Below, piece by piece: positions 46,196 through 55,628 of a stretch of DNA of 64,000 bases (the stretch's first letter is position 1; each line of letters starts with the position of its first letter). Below the pieces are notes generated by a model, which had not been told where the DNA came from, did no database searches, and saw only the letters and a list, made by a program, of their open reading frames with translations. Position numbers and translations under genes: made by a program. Source of the DNA: an uncultured Dehalococcoidia bacterium. GTDB lineage: Bacteria > Chloroflexota > Dehalococcoidia > Tepidiformales > Tepidiformaceae. The stretch is from positions 1 through 64,000 of the forward strand of contig CALLPC010000021.1 in NCBI GenBank assembly GCA_938015525.1. Reading direction: 5' to 3'.

Positions 46196-46357
46196 TCAGG
46201 CAGCCGACTGGCCGGGGCCGTGCCCCGTCGCCGGCCACCCGGCTACGCGCTGCATCCGCTGGATGCCGTGCGACCGCGCCATGTGCCACTCCAGCCACTT
46301 CCGCTCAGCGGCCCCGGCAGCGACGAACCGCGCCATACACACCGGGCATTTCGTCAT
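46196..46357 (-). CDS. putative small C2H2 zinc-finger-like protein
   Basis: MTKCPVCMARFVAAGAAERKWLEWHMARSHGIQRMQ...; AAAGGAG upstream of ATG 46357. Confidence 0.6.
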   Translation of the reverse strand: MTKCPVCMARFVAAGAAERKWLEWHMARSHGIQRMQRVAGWPATGHGPGQSAA

Positions 46358-46491
46358 TGCTTCGCTCCTTTCTCCCCATGAGTATCGTCCGCTCTCCATG
46401 AACGAACCGATCGGCGTGAACCCCTCATCGCCGCCCCAGGCCTCCCGACCTGCTGCTTGCCCGCTGCCCCGGTTTCCGGTCAACTTTCGCC

Positions 46492-47271
46492 GTGGCCGCC
46501 CTCACCATCTGCTCCTGGAACGTGAACGGCATCCGGTCCGCCCTGAAAGGCGGCCACCTCCAGGCCTGGCTCGAGTCCACCGCGCCCGACATCGCCGGCT
46601 TCCAGGAAGTAAAAGCAACGCCCGACCAGCTCGAAAGCGAGCCGTGGACGGCACTCGGCTACCGGTCGTGGTGGCACCCGGCCCGCCGGGCCGGCTACAG
46701 CGGCGCGCTCCTGCTCTCCAAACCCGAGCCGCTCGAAATCCGCCTTGGGCTGGGCATCGAACGATTCGACGTCGAAGGACGCGTCATCCAGGCTGACTAC
46801 CCGGAGTTCACCCTCCTGACATCCTACTACCCCAACGCCGGCCGTGGCGAGGACCGCCTCGCTTACAAGTTCGAGTTCTACGAAGCCTTCCTCGCCCACG
46901 TCAACCGCCTTCGTGACCAGGGCCGCTCCCTCGTCTTTATGGGCGACTTCAACATCGCCCACACCGAGATGGACGTCGCTCGCCCGCAGGAAGCACTCAA
47001 GGGCACCGGGTTCCTCCCCGAAGAGCGCGCCTGGATCACCCGTATCATCGACAACGGCTACGTCGATACCTTCCGCGCCCTCCATCCCGACCAGCGGGAC
47101 GCCTACACCTACTGGGACCCCTGGCGCGACCGCCGCGCCCGCAACGTCGGCTGGCGCATCGATTACGTCTTCGTCTCACGGGACCTCATGCCCCGCGTCC
47201 GTCGCGCCTTCATCCAGCCCGAAATCATGGGTTCCGACCACTGCCCCGTCGGCATCGAACTCGACCTCTGA
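46492..47271 (+). CDS. xth: exodeoxyribonuclease III
   Basis: LTICSWNVNGIRSALKGG, GFQEVKAT, FMGDFNIAHTEMD, GSDHCPVGIEL; GTG start. Confidence 0.93.
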   Translation: MAALTICSWNVNGIRSALKGGHLQAWLESTAPDIAGFQEVKATPDQLESEPWTALGYRSWWHPARRAGYSGALLLSKPEPLEIRLGLGIERFDVEGRVIQADYPEFTLLTSYYPNAGRGEDRLAYKFEFYEAFLAHVNRLRDQGRSLVFMGDFNIAHTEMDVARPQEALKGTGFLPEERAWITRIIDNGYVDTFRALHPDQRDAYTYWDPWRDRRARNVGWRIDYVFVSRDLMPRVRRAFIQPEIMGSDHCPVGIELDL

Positions 47272-47317
47272 CGCCGGGCACCTTTCCCTAACCCTCGCGT
47301 AAACGTACGATGCCCCC

Positions 47318-48649
47318 ATGCCGCGCCTGCCCGGGGCCGACACGACCTTCCGCGCCCTCCGCCACCCCAACTACCGCCTCCTCTGGCTCGGCCAGACGGG
47401 CCACTCCGCCACCCTCTGGATGGACCAGGTCGCCCGTGCCGTCCTCATCCTCGACCTGACCGACTCCGCCGTCATGCTCTCCCTCGTCATCGCGACCCGC
47501 CTCGCGCCCATCCTCCTGTTCGGGCTGCTCGCGGGCGCCGTCGCCGACCGCTACGACCGGAAACGCATCCTCACCATTACCCAGTGCACGTCGACTGCCT
47601 GCCACCTGTTCATCGGCATCGCCGCCGTCGCCGGCATCGTCGAGGTCTGGCACGTCTTCCTCACCGCCGGTATCGCCGGTACCGCGATGGCCTTCAACCA
47701 GCCCGTCCGCCAGTCCCTCATTCCCCGCACGGTGCCTGCCGAAGACCTGCTCAACGCTGTCGCCCTCAATTCCACCGCCCTCAGCTTCATGCGCATCGGC
47801 GGCGGCGCGTTCGCGGGCGCCCTTCTCGTCATCACCTCGGTCGGGGGCGTCTACCTCATCACCGCCGGCATCTACCTCCTCGTCATCCTCACCACCCTCC
47901 TGATGCGGCTGGACGATGACGGAGCCGCCCGCCGCAGGGAATCCGGCCTCTTCGCCGACCTCGCCGAAGGCTTCCGCTACGTCGCCAGCCAGCCCGTCCT
48001 CTTCGTCGTCACCGGCCTCGCCCTCATCCTGTTCATCTTCGGCTTCCCGTACCAGCAGGTCTTCGTTCCGCTCCTCGCGAAGAAAACGCTCGGCCTCGGC
48101 GACTCCGGCGTGGGCTTCCTCGCCGGGGCGACCGGAGTCGGCGCGTTCGCCGGTTCCCTCTTCGTCGCCTGGAAATCCAGCATCGCCCGGCCCGGCCTCC
48201 AGCTCATGATCAACATGCTCATCTTCGGAGCTGCCCTGGTCGCCATCTCGCTCCAGCAGAACACCTGGCTCACCGCCCTCCTCCTCGCGGTCGCCGGCAG
48301 CATGACTGTCACCTACATGGCCTTCACCAACGGCATCCTCCTCTCCAACAGCAAGCCCGAGATGCACGGCCGGGTCATGTCGCTCCTCAGCCTCGACCGC
48401 GGCCTCATCCCCATCGGGGCCATCCTCGCCGGCCTCCTCGTACAGCGCCTTGGCATTCGCCCCGGTCTCTTCACCCTCGGCATCGCCATCATCGCCATGA
48501 GTAGCCTCGTGCTCCTCGTCTTCGGGCGCCGCCTCGCAGAAATCCGCTCGGCCACCGCCGTGCGTGGCCACGTCCCCGCGAATGAACCGCCGCCCGCCGG
48601 GTCGACGGGCAGCTCGCCCGCCCCCGTTCCCTTCCCCTCCCGCCGGTGA
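47318..48649 (+). CDS. MFS transporter (enterobactin exporter EntS-like)
   Basis: 12-TM; TFRALRHPNYRLLWLGQTGHSATLWMDQVARA. Confidence 0.9.
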   Translation: MPRLPGADTTFRALRHPNYRLLWLGQTGHSATLWMDQVARAVLILDLTDSAVMLSLVIATRLAPILLFGLLAGAVADRYDRKRILTITQCTSTACHLFIGIAAVAGIVEVWHVFLTAGIAGTAMAFNQPVRQSLIPRTVPAEDLLNAVALNSTALSFMRIGGGAFAGALLVITSVGGVYLITAGIYLLVILTTLLMRLDDDGAARRRESGLFADLAEGFRYVASQPVLFVVTGLALILFIFGFPYQQVFVPLLAKKTLGLGDSGVGFLAGATGVGAFAGSLFVAWKSSIARPGLQLMINMLIFGAALVAISLQQNTWLTALLLAVAGSMTVTYMAFTNGILLSNSKPEMHGRVMSLLSLDRGLIPIGAILAGLLVQRLGIRPGLFTLGIAIIAMSSLVLLVFGRRLAEIRSATAVRGHVPANEPPPAGSTGSSPAPVPFPSRR

Positions 48650-48656
48650 GCTCCCT

Positions 48657-48685
48657 TTGACCCCGCGCCCGCTGCTTCGTATGGT
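48657..48685 (+). promoter_or_regulatory. promoter TTGACC-17-TATGGT for tRNA-Pro
   Basis: -35 48657-48662, -10 48680-48685, about 50 bp upstream of the tRNA 5' end. Confidence 0.65.
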
Positions 48686-48734
48686 GTACCGTGGAACGGC
48701 GCGCGGGCGGCACGAAGTGTCAGTTCGCCCGGGT

Positions 48735-48811
<77 letters not shown>

Positions 48812-48817
48812 TCCTTC

Positions 48818-49246
48818 CTAGCCTCGGGCCGGCCGAAAGTACGGCAGCGTGACCTCCCCGGTCACGTCGTCGAACACCACCTCGAGCCGCATCCCAATAC
48901 GCACCGCTTCGGGGTCCACCTCTACGAGCCGCGACGTCATCCTCGGGCCCTCGTCCAGCTCCACCACGGCGATGACGAACGGCACGTCCGCCTCGAAATC
49001 CGGCGAGGTCGGCCGGCGCGCCACCGTGTAGCTGTACAGCGTCGCCTTCCCCGACGCCTCCACCCACTCCAGCCGGTTCGAAAGGCACCTCGGGCAGTGC
49101 GACCGCGGGTAGAAAAACACGTGCCCCGCATCGCACCGCTGAATGAGCAGCCGGTGCTGCCTGGCCCCCTCCCAGAACGGCTGCGTAACCGGCGTCGGCA
49201 CCGGCAGCGGTTCGATCCCCATTCGATACTTCGGCATCGCGCTCAC
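48818..49246 (-). CDS. DUF35 zinc-ribbon/OB-fold protein
   Basis: RCDAGHVFFYPRSHCPRCLSNRLEWVEASGKATLYSYTV. Confidence 0.9.
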   Translation of the reverse strand: MSAMPKYRMGIEPLPVPTPVTQPFWEGARQHRLLIQRCDAGHVFFYPRSHCPRCLSNRLEWVEASGKATLYSYTVARRPTSPDFEADVPFVIAVVELDEGPRMTSRLVEVDPEAVRIGMRLEVVFDDVTGEVTLPYFRPARG

Positions 49247-50427
49247 TCCCCCCGCAGAATCAGCGAGACCTGCTCGCTCATCAGCCCACCGTTCCCGTGG
49301 ACGAACACCGTGTCGCAGCGCCGCAGCTGCCGCTCCCCCGCCCGGCCCGTCAGCTGCAGGTAGGCCTCCGTGATGTGCGACATCCCGCCGGCCATCCCGG
49401 CCTGTCCAAAGCTCAGCTGCCCCCCGTGCGTATTCAGCGGGAAGTCCCCGCGGTACGTCAGGTCGTGTTCCTCCACGAACTTCCCCGCCTCCCCCTTCCC
49501 GCAGAATCCCGCATCCTCCAGCGTCAGCAAGACCGTGATCGTGTAGCAGTCATAAAGCGAAGCAAGGTCGACCTCCGACCGCTTCACCCCGGCCATCGCG
49601 AACGCCCGGTCCGCCGCCGCCCTTATCGGCGTCTCCGTAAAGCTCGGGTCGTAGGTAACCGAAAGGTGCGTCGTGTTCTCGCCGCCCCCGATGATGTACG
49701 CCGGCCGGTGCTTCGCCCGCCTCGCCTTCTCCTTCGAGGTCACCACCACCGCCGCGCCGCCGAAGCACGGCATCACGATTTCGAGCAGGTGCAACGGGTC
49801 CACGATGACGGGCGAATTCAGCACATCGTCGATGTCGATCGGGTCGCGAAACACCGCCTTCGGATTCGCCGCCGCGTTCGTCCGCTGGTCCACCGCCACC
49901 TTCGCCCGCTGCCGGTCGGTCAGCCCGTATTCATAGGCATACCGGTTGGCGATCATCGCGTAGGCATAGTTCTGCCCGATAGCCCCGAACGGATAATCGA
50001 ACTCGCCCATCGGCGAGCCCCAGGCCCCCATCCGAAACGTCGGCCCGCCACCCTTCGGGTTCTTCGGCCGCGGCAGCGTATGGACGATGCAGAGCGCCGT
50101 CTCGCAGAGCCCGAGCTCGATCGCCATCGCCGCCCGCAGCACCGCGCCCGCACCGGTCGCTCCCCCGAGGTCCACGACCTCCGAGAAGTGCGAGCCGATA
50201 CCCAGGTACTCCGTCAGGTGCCCCGGCGCGAACAACCCTCCCGAGTCCGCGAGGTGGCCGGTCATCAGCCCGTCGACGTCATCGTGGGCCAGGCCAGCAT
50301 CCTCCAGCGCAAGCCGGGCCAGCTCCGCGTAGGCTTCCAGCCCCATCCATGTCCGGTCCGGCCGCCGCACGGGGGCAAACTCGGCTACCCCGACGACTGC
50401 CGCTTCCCCGCGCAAACCCCTCATCAA
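49243..50427 (-). CDS. thiolase-like protein (Ltp2/SCP-x type), partner of DUF35 protein
   Basis: Thiolase-fold sequence with NTHGGQLSFGQAGMAGGMSHITEAYLQLTGRAGERQ; overlaps the DUF35 gene by 4 nt. Confidence 0.87.
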   Translation of the reverse strand: MMRGLRGEAAVVGVAEFAPVRRPDRTWMGLEAYAELARLALEDAGLAHDDVDGLMTGHLADSGGLFAPGHLTEYLGIGSHFSEVVDLGGATGAGAVLRAAMAIELGLCETALCIVHTLPRPKNPKGGGPTFRMGAWGSPMGEFDYPFGAIGQNYAYAMIANRYAYEYGLTDRQRAKVAVDQRTNAAANPKAVFRDPIDIDDVLNSPVIVDPLHLLEIVMPCFGGAAVVVTSKEKARRAKHRPAYIIGGGENTTHLSVTYDPSFTETPIRAAADRAFAMAGVKRSEVDLASLYDCYTITVLLTLEDAGFCGKGEAGKFVEEHDLTYRGDFPLNTHGGQLSFGQAGMAGGMSHITEAYLQLTGRAGERQLRRCDTVFVHGNGGLMSEQVSLILRGE

Positions 50428-50523
50428 TCGAACCTCCTTCGCGTTTTACACGCGGCCGCATCCTACCCGCCCCGCAGCCCTGGCGCGACGCGGGTTCCCG
50501 GCTCCGCTTCCGCGCCGGCCAAC

Positions 50524-50549
50524 AAAAAAGGCCCCATGGTCGGAGCCTT
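50524..50549 (-). terminator. intrinsic terminator after the tRNA-Trp/Leu/Cys cluster
   Basis: Minus-strand AAGGCTCC-GACCAT-GGGGCCTT (one G-U pair) with T6 tail. Confidence 0.7.
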
Positions 50550-50559
50550 CGGAGAGGTC

Positions 50560-50633
<74 letters not shown>

Positions 50634-50647
50634 GGCATTCGTTGCGT

Positions 50648-50732
50648 TGGTGCCCAGGGTGAGATTTGAACTCACACGCCTGTACGGCACTGCCCCCTCA
50701 AGACAGCGTGTCTGCCATTCCACCACCTGGGC
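50648..50732 (-). tRNA. tRNA-Leu (GAG), CCA encoded
   Basis: Minus strand GCCCAGG/CCTGGGC acceptor, long variable arm, anticodon loop TTGAGGG. Confidence 0.93.
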
Positions 50733-50801
50733 AACGCACCCACATCCTACGAACCCTCCCGGCCAAGCGGCAAGCGCCTGAGGGTCGGCGCCCGGGAGAC
50801 C

Positions 50802-50877
50802 TGGCAGGGGTGGCAGGACTCGAACCCGCGACACTCGGTTTTGGAGACCGATGCTCTACCAGCTGAGCTACACCCCT
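50802..50877 (-). tRNA. tRNA-Trp (CCA), CCA encoded
   Basis: Minus strand AGGGGTGTAGCTCAGCTGGTAGAGCATCGGTCTCCAAAACCGAGTGTCGCGGGTTCGAGTCCTGCCACCCCTG. Confidence 0.95.
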
Positions 50878-50927
50878 GTCCGCCTCCATCGTAGCAAAGC
50901 CGGCCCAATGCGGAATCCCCTCCCCCC

Positions 50928-51110
50928 TCACGCCGCCCGCGGATGGCTGCTCAGCGACCCGCAGGCCGGGCAGCGCGGCACCCGCGTCACCCGCGGCCGC
51001 TCCCCAAACTGGAACCGCGCCCCGCACCGGTCGCACTCCAGCCTCCGGAACATCTTCCCCTCCGCCGCCTTCACGGCCCAGCCCGGCCGAAACTGCCTGA
51101 GCCCGTCCAC
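50928..51110 (-). CDS. putative 60-aa zinc-ribbon protein upstream of tRNA-Trp
   Basis: LECDRCGARFQFGERPRVTRVPRCPACGSL (two CxxC); GTG start with GGGAGG upstream. Confidence 0.6.
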   Translation of the reverse strand: MDGLRQFRPGWAVKAAEGKMFRRLECDRCGARFQFGERPRVTRVPRCPACGSLSSHPRAA

Positions 51111-51203
51111 GGCAATACCCTCCCGTCATCACTATCGTCACGCACCTTCCACCAAGACAGTGCCGATCGAACACAAGCCGCTGCCCCTCCTATACTTCCC
51201 CCA

Positions 51204-52136
51204 ATGCACACGCCCCGGCACCTCCTCAGCTCCGCCGACCTCACCCCCGCCGAGACCTCCTACCTCCTCGACCTCGCCGCTGCACTCAAGCGCCGCCCGC
51301 AGAAGCTCCTCACCGGCAAACACCTCGCCCTCCTCTTCGAAAAAGCCTCCCTCCGCACCCGCGTCAGCTTCGAAATCGCCATGGACCACCTCGGGGCCTT
51401 CACCATGTACCTCGACCCCCGCGAAGTCGGCCTCGGCGAACGTGAAGCCATCCGCGACGTCTCGCGCGTGCTCGCACGCTACGTCGATATCGTCGCCGTC
51501 CGCACCTACGGCCAGTCCATCATCGAGGAGTACGCCCGCTTCTCCTCCATCCCCGTCATCAACGCCCTCACCGACGAAGAACACCCCTGCCAGGCCCTCG
51601 CCGACCTCCTCACCCTCCGCGAGCACATGGGCGACCTCCGCGGCCGCTCGCTGGCCTTCGTGGGCGATGGCAACAACGTCTCGACCAGCCTCGTCCTGAC
51701 CGCCACTGCCCTCGGGATGGATGTCCGCATCGCCTCCCCCGCCGCCTATCAGCTCCCCGGCTGGGCCGCCGCCGAAGCCTCGAATCGCGCCGCTGCCTCC
51801 GGCGGCAGCTTCCTCACCACCACGGACCCCGTCGAAGCCGTCCGCGGCGCCGAGGCCCTCTACACCGACGTCTGGACCTCGATGGGGCAGGAGCGCGAAG
51901 CCGAGCGCCGCAAAATCGACTTCGCCGCCTACCAGCTCAACGCCTCCCTCGTCGCCCACGCGCGGCCGGGCGCCTTCATCATGCACGACCTGCCCGCTCA
52001 CCGTGGCGAGGAAATCACCGACGACGTCTTCGAATCGCCTTCCGCCATCATCTTCGACCAGGCCGAAAACCGGGTCTGGGCACAGGCCGCCGTCGTCGCC
52101 TTCCTCCTCGGAGCCGACGGCCAGGTCGAACGCTGA
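51204..52136 (+). CDS. argF: ornithine carbamoyltransferase
   Basis: LLFEKASLRTRVSFEIAMDHLG, DEEHPCQALADLLTLREH, HDLPAHRGEEI. Confidence 0.93.
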   Translation: MHTPRHLLSSADLTPAETSYLLDLAAALKRRPQKLLTGKHLALLFEKASLRTRVSFEIAMDHLGAFTMYLDPREVGLGEREAIRDVSRVLARYVDIVAVRTYGQSIIEEYARFSSIPVINALTDEEHPCQALADLLTLREHMGDLRGRSLAFVGDGNNVSTSLVLTATALGMDVRIASPAAYQLPGWAAAEASNRAAASGGSFLTTTDPVEAVRGAEALYTDVWTSMGQEREAERRKIDFAAYQLNASLVAHARPGAFIMHDLPAHRGEEITDDVFESPSAIIFDQAENRVWAQAAVVAFLLGADGQVER

Positions 52137-52201
52137 ACCCGCCGTTCCCTGCCGGCAGCGTATGATGAGCCGACCCTCCGCTGTGGCCTCTCGCTGCCGC
52201 C

Positions 52202-53014
52202 ATGTTTGATTTCGACCACGTCCGCGACGTCCTCGCCCAGTTCTCCTTTACCAGCGCCGTCGACGTCCTCCTCATCGCCGTCCTCATCTACACGGCGCTC
52301 CGCCTCCTCAGCGGCACCCGCGCCATGACCCAGCTTCGGGGCCTCGTCGCCCTCTTCCTCGTCTTCGTCGTCCTCGGCCGCGCCCTCGACCTCGTCGTCA
52401 TCAACTTCCTCATCGCCCACTCCGTCACCGCACTCCTCGTCGGCGCCGTCATCATCTTCCAACCCGAAATCCGTCGCGCGCTCGACCGCCTCGGGCGGAC
52501 CGGCTTCTCCGGCTGGTTCCGCACCGCCGAGTACAGCGACGTCATCGAGGCCGTCTCACGAGCCGCCGGCCGCATGGCCGCCGCCCGCCACGGCGGCATC
52601 GTCGTCATCGAACGCGAAACCGGCCTCCAGGACGTCATCGAAACCGGCGTTCCCGTCGAGGCACGCGTCTCCCCCGAGCTCCTCTCCAGCATCTTCTTCC
52701 CCAATTCGCCGCTCCACGATATGGCCGTCGTCATCCGCGACCAGCGCATCGTCGCGGCCGGCTGCGTTCTCCCGCTCGCTTCCGACCCCGCCGACCGCAA
52801 CCTTGGCACCCGCCACCGCGCTGCACTCGGCATCACCGAAACCACCGATGCCATCGCCGTCGTCGTTTCCGAAGAAACCGGGGAGATAAGCGTCGCCCTC
52901 AACGGCCGCCTCACCCCCGTCCCCGATGAGCGTCGCCTCCGCGCCGTCCTCGAATGGGTCCTCGAACCGGACGGCGCCCGTCCCCCAGCCTCTCCCGCTG
53001 AGGTGCGCACGTGA
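52202..53014 (+). CDS. cdaA: diadenylate cyclase CdaA
   Basis: N-terminal TM helices then DGA motif context: FFPNSPLHDMAVVIRDQRIVAAGCVLPL...LGTRHRAALGITE. Confidence 0.94.
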   Translation: MFDFDHVRDVLAQFSFTSAVDVLLIAVLIYTALRLLSGTRAMTQLRGLVALFLVFVVLGRALDLVVINFLIAHSVTALLVGAVIIFQPEIRRALDRLGRTGFSGWFRTAEYSDVIEAVSRAAGRMAAARHGGIVVIERETGLQDVIETGVPVEARVSPELLSSIFFPNSPLHDMAVVIRDQRIVAAGCVLPLASDPADRNLGTRHRAALGITETTDAIAVVVSEETGEISVALNGRLTPVPDERRLRAVLEWVLEPDGARPPASPAEVRT

Positions 53015-54288
53015 ACGGCAACCACCGCCGGCCATCCCGCCGCCAGGCCGCCCGGCAGGTCTTCACCGGGTCGGTCCGCTCCCTCCGCGAGCACTGGGCC
53101 CAGGCCACCTTCAGCCTCCTCGCCGCGTTCGCCATCTGGTTCGTCGTCCAGGACGTCGAAAACCCGCGCGTCTCCGTCACCTTCCCGGAAGAAGGCCAGC
53201 CTGCCTCCATCGTCGTCACCCCAGAGAATGCCGGCCCCTATATCGTCCGCGAAAGCCACTCCGTCCGCGTCATCGCCGAGGGCCGCGCCGATGACCTCGC
53301 CGCCCTCGCCCCGTCCGACTTCGACGCCCGCGTCGACGTCCGCGGCATGCAGCCCGGCGTCGAAGAATTTCGCCAGGTTCGCGTCACCTCCCGCCGGCCC
53401 GGCATCCGTGTCCTCCAGGTCATCCCCTCCCAGGTCCGAATTACCCTCGTCGAACCCGCCACCCGCGAACTCCCTGTCACCATCCGTCGCTCGGGCCAGC
53501 TCCCTGCCGGCTTCCGCGAGGACGAATCCGGGACCACCGTCGAGCCCGCCGTCGTCACCATCTCCGGCCTCCCCGAACGCGTCCAGGCCGTCCAGTCCGT
53601 CGACCTCGACGTCAACCTCAGTGGCGTCAAAGACCAGTCCTACGTCGTCACCGGCGAACTTGTCGCCCGCTCCGCCACCGGCACGACCGAAACCGTCGCC
53701 ATCACACCGCCCCGCGCAACCGCCACCATCCGCATCGTCCAGGCCTTCGTCCAGCGTACCCTCCCCGTCCTCGTCGACCTGGCCGGTGCGCCCGCCGCCG
53801 GCTACCGGGTCTCCTCCATCACCGTCGACCCGCCCGCCGTCACCGTCTCCGGCGAACGCGCCGTCGTCAACGAACTGAATGCCGTCACCGCCGAAAAGGT
53901 CGACGTCACCGGCGCCCGTACAGAGCTCCGCCTCGTCCGCAGCCTCGTTGCTATCCCCAACGTCTCCCTCGACCGGCGCGCCGTCACCATCACCATCCGC
54001 TTCGAACTGGTCGAGTCAGCCGCCAGCCTGCTCGTCGCCCCAGAGCTCCAGAATCTTCCCCCCGGCTTCGCCCGTGACCCGTCCCGCCCCCTGGCCGTCG
54101 AAGTCCGGGCAACCGGCCCCGCCGACCTCATCGCCGCGCTCCGCCCGTCCGACATCCGGGCCACCGTCTCCCTCACCGGTGCTACAGCTGGCACCGGGGC
54201 CTATCCTGTAACCGTGACCGGCCCCCCGGGACTCAAGCTCGAAGCCCCATCCACGGTCACCGTGACCCTCATCCAGGTGCTCCCGTGA
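53011..54288 (+). CDS. cdaR: CdaR/YbbR-domain protein
   Basis: Single TM plus repeated YbbR-like segments; overlaps cdaA by 4 nt. Confidence 0.88.
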   Translation: MNGNHRRPSRRQAARQVFTGSVRSLREHWAQATFSLLAAFAIWFVVQDVENPRVSVTFPEEGQPASIVVTPENAGPYIVRESHSVRVIAEGRADDLAALAPSDFDARVDVRGMQPGVEEFRQVRVTSRRPGIRVLQVIPSQVRITLVEPATRELPVTIRRSGQLPAGFREDESGTTVEPAVVTISGLPERVQAVQSVDLDVNLSGVKDQSYVVTGELVARSATGTTETVAITPPRATATIRIVQAFVQRTLPVLVDLAGAPAAGYRVSSITVDPPAVTVSGERAVVNELNAVTAEKVDVTGARTELRLVRSLVAIPNVSLDRRAVTITIRFELVESAASLLVAPELQNLPPGFARDPSRPLAVEVRATGPADLIAALRPSDIRATVSLTGATAGTGAYPVTVTGPPGLKLEAPSTVTVTLIQVLP

Positions 54289-55628
54289 CCGCCACCGACA
54301 TCCTTCCCCGCGTCGTCATCGTTGGCCGGCCGAATGTCGGCAAGTCCTCCATCTTCAACCGCGTCCTCGGCGAACGCCGTGCCATCGTCGAAGACGAACC
54401 CGGCACCACCCGCGACCGCCTCGAGGCCGACGTCGAATGGCTCGACCGCCGCTTCCGCATCATCGACACCGGCGGCTACGAGACCAACGAACAGAATGTG
54501 TACGCCCCGCTCATCATGGGCCAGGTCCAGCAGGCCATCGACACCGCGGCCGTCATCGTCTTCGTCGTCGATGCCCGCGACGGCCTCACTGCCAGCGACT
54601 ACGACATGGCCGACGTCGTCCGCCGCGCACGAAAGCCCACCATCCTCGTGGCCAACAAAGCCGATAACGAGGCCCGCGAACTCACCGGCATCGCCGAGGC
54701 CTCGGCACTCGGCTTCGGCGAGCCGCTCCCCGTCAGCGCCCTCCACGACGTCAACGTCCGCACCATGCTCGACATGGTCGTCGCCCTCCTGCCCGATGTC
54801 CCAATCGTCCCCGAATCCGACCGCACCCGCGTCGCCATCATCGGCCGCCCCAACGTCGGCAAATCCATGCTCGTCAACGCCATCCTCGGCCAGGAACGGG
54901 TCATCGTCAGCGACGTCGCCGGCACCACCCGCGATGCCATCGACACCGAAATCGACACCCCCGAAGGCGCCTTCGTCCTCATCGATACCGCCGGCGTCCG
55001 CCGCCCTGGGAAGCTCGGCAAAGGCGTCGAGCGCCACTCCGTCCTCCGCACCACCCGCGCCGTCGAGCGGTGCGACGTCGCCGTCCTCGTCGTCGATGGG
55101 ACCGAAGGCGTCACCGCCCAGGACACCCACATCGCCGGCATCGCCGTCGACCACGCCAAGGGCCTCGTCATCGCAGTCAACAAAACCGACCTCTGGGACG
55201 ACCCCGCCGAGCGCAAAGCCTGGGCCGAGCGCCAGATGCGCAGCCGCATCCGCTTCGTACCCTGGGCGCTCTACACGTTCATCTCCGCGCTCGAGCGCCG
55301 GGGCCTCACCGAGCTCCTCCGCCTCGTCCAGGCCGCCCGCGAGGCTCGCCGCCGGCGTATCCCTACCCCCGAGCTCAACGCCATCCTCGCCCGCGCCGTC
55401 CGCGAACATGTCCCCCCCCTCGTCCACAACCGCCGCTTCAAGCTCTTCTACGCCACCCAGGCGGGTATCGACCCGCCCACCTTCGTCCTCTTCGTGAACG
55501 ACCCCGAGCTCGTCCACTTCAGCTACCGGCGCTACCTCGAGCGCGCCATCCGCGAAGCCGCCGATTTCGAAGGCACCGCCATCAAACTGGTGTTCAGAGC
55601 CCGTTCAGGCGAAGATTCCGCTTCGTGA
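54285..55628 (+). CDS. der: ribosome biogenesis GTPase Der
   Basis: Two GTPase domains: IVGRPNVGKSSIFNR...DTGGYE and IIGRPNVGKSMLVNA...DTAGVRRPGK. Confidence 0.96.
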   Translation: MTATDILPRVVIVGRPNVGKSSIFNRVLGERRAIVEDEPGTTRDRLEADVEWLDRRFRIIDTGGYETNEQNVYAPLIMGQVQQAIDTAAVIVFVVDARDGLTASDYDMADVVRRARKPTILVANKADNEARELTGIAEASALGFGEPLPVSALHDVNVRTMLDMVVALLPDVPIVPESDRTRVAIIGRPNVGKSMLVNAILGQERVIVSDVAGTTRDAIDTEIDTPEGAFVLIDTAGVRRPGKLGKGVERHSVLRTTRAVERCDVAVLVVDGTEGVTAQDTHIAGIAVDHAKGLVIAVNKTDLWDDPAERKAWAERQMRSRIRFVPWALYTFISALERRGLTELLRLVQAAREARRRRIPTPELNAILARAVREHVPPLVHNRRFKLFYATQAGIDPPTFVLFVNDPELVHFSYRRYLERAIREAADFEGTAIKLVFRARSGEDSAS

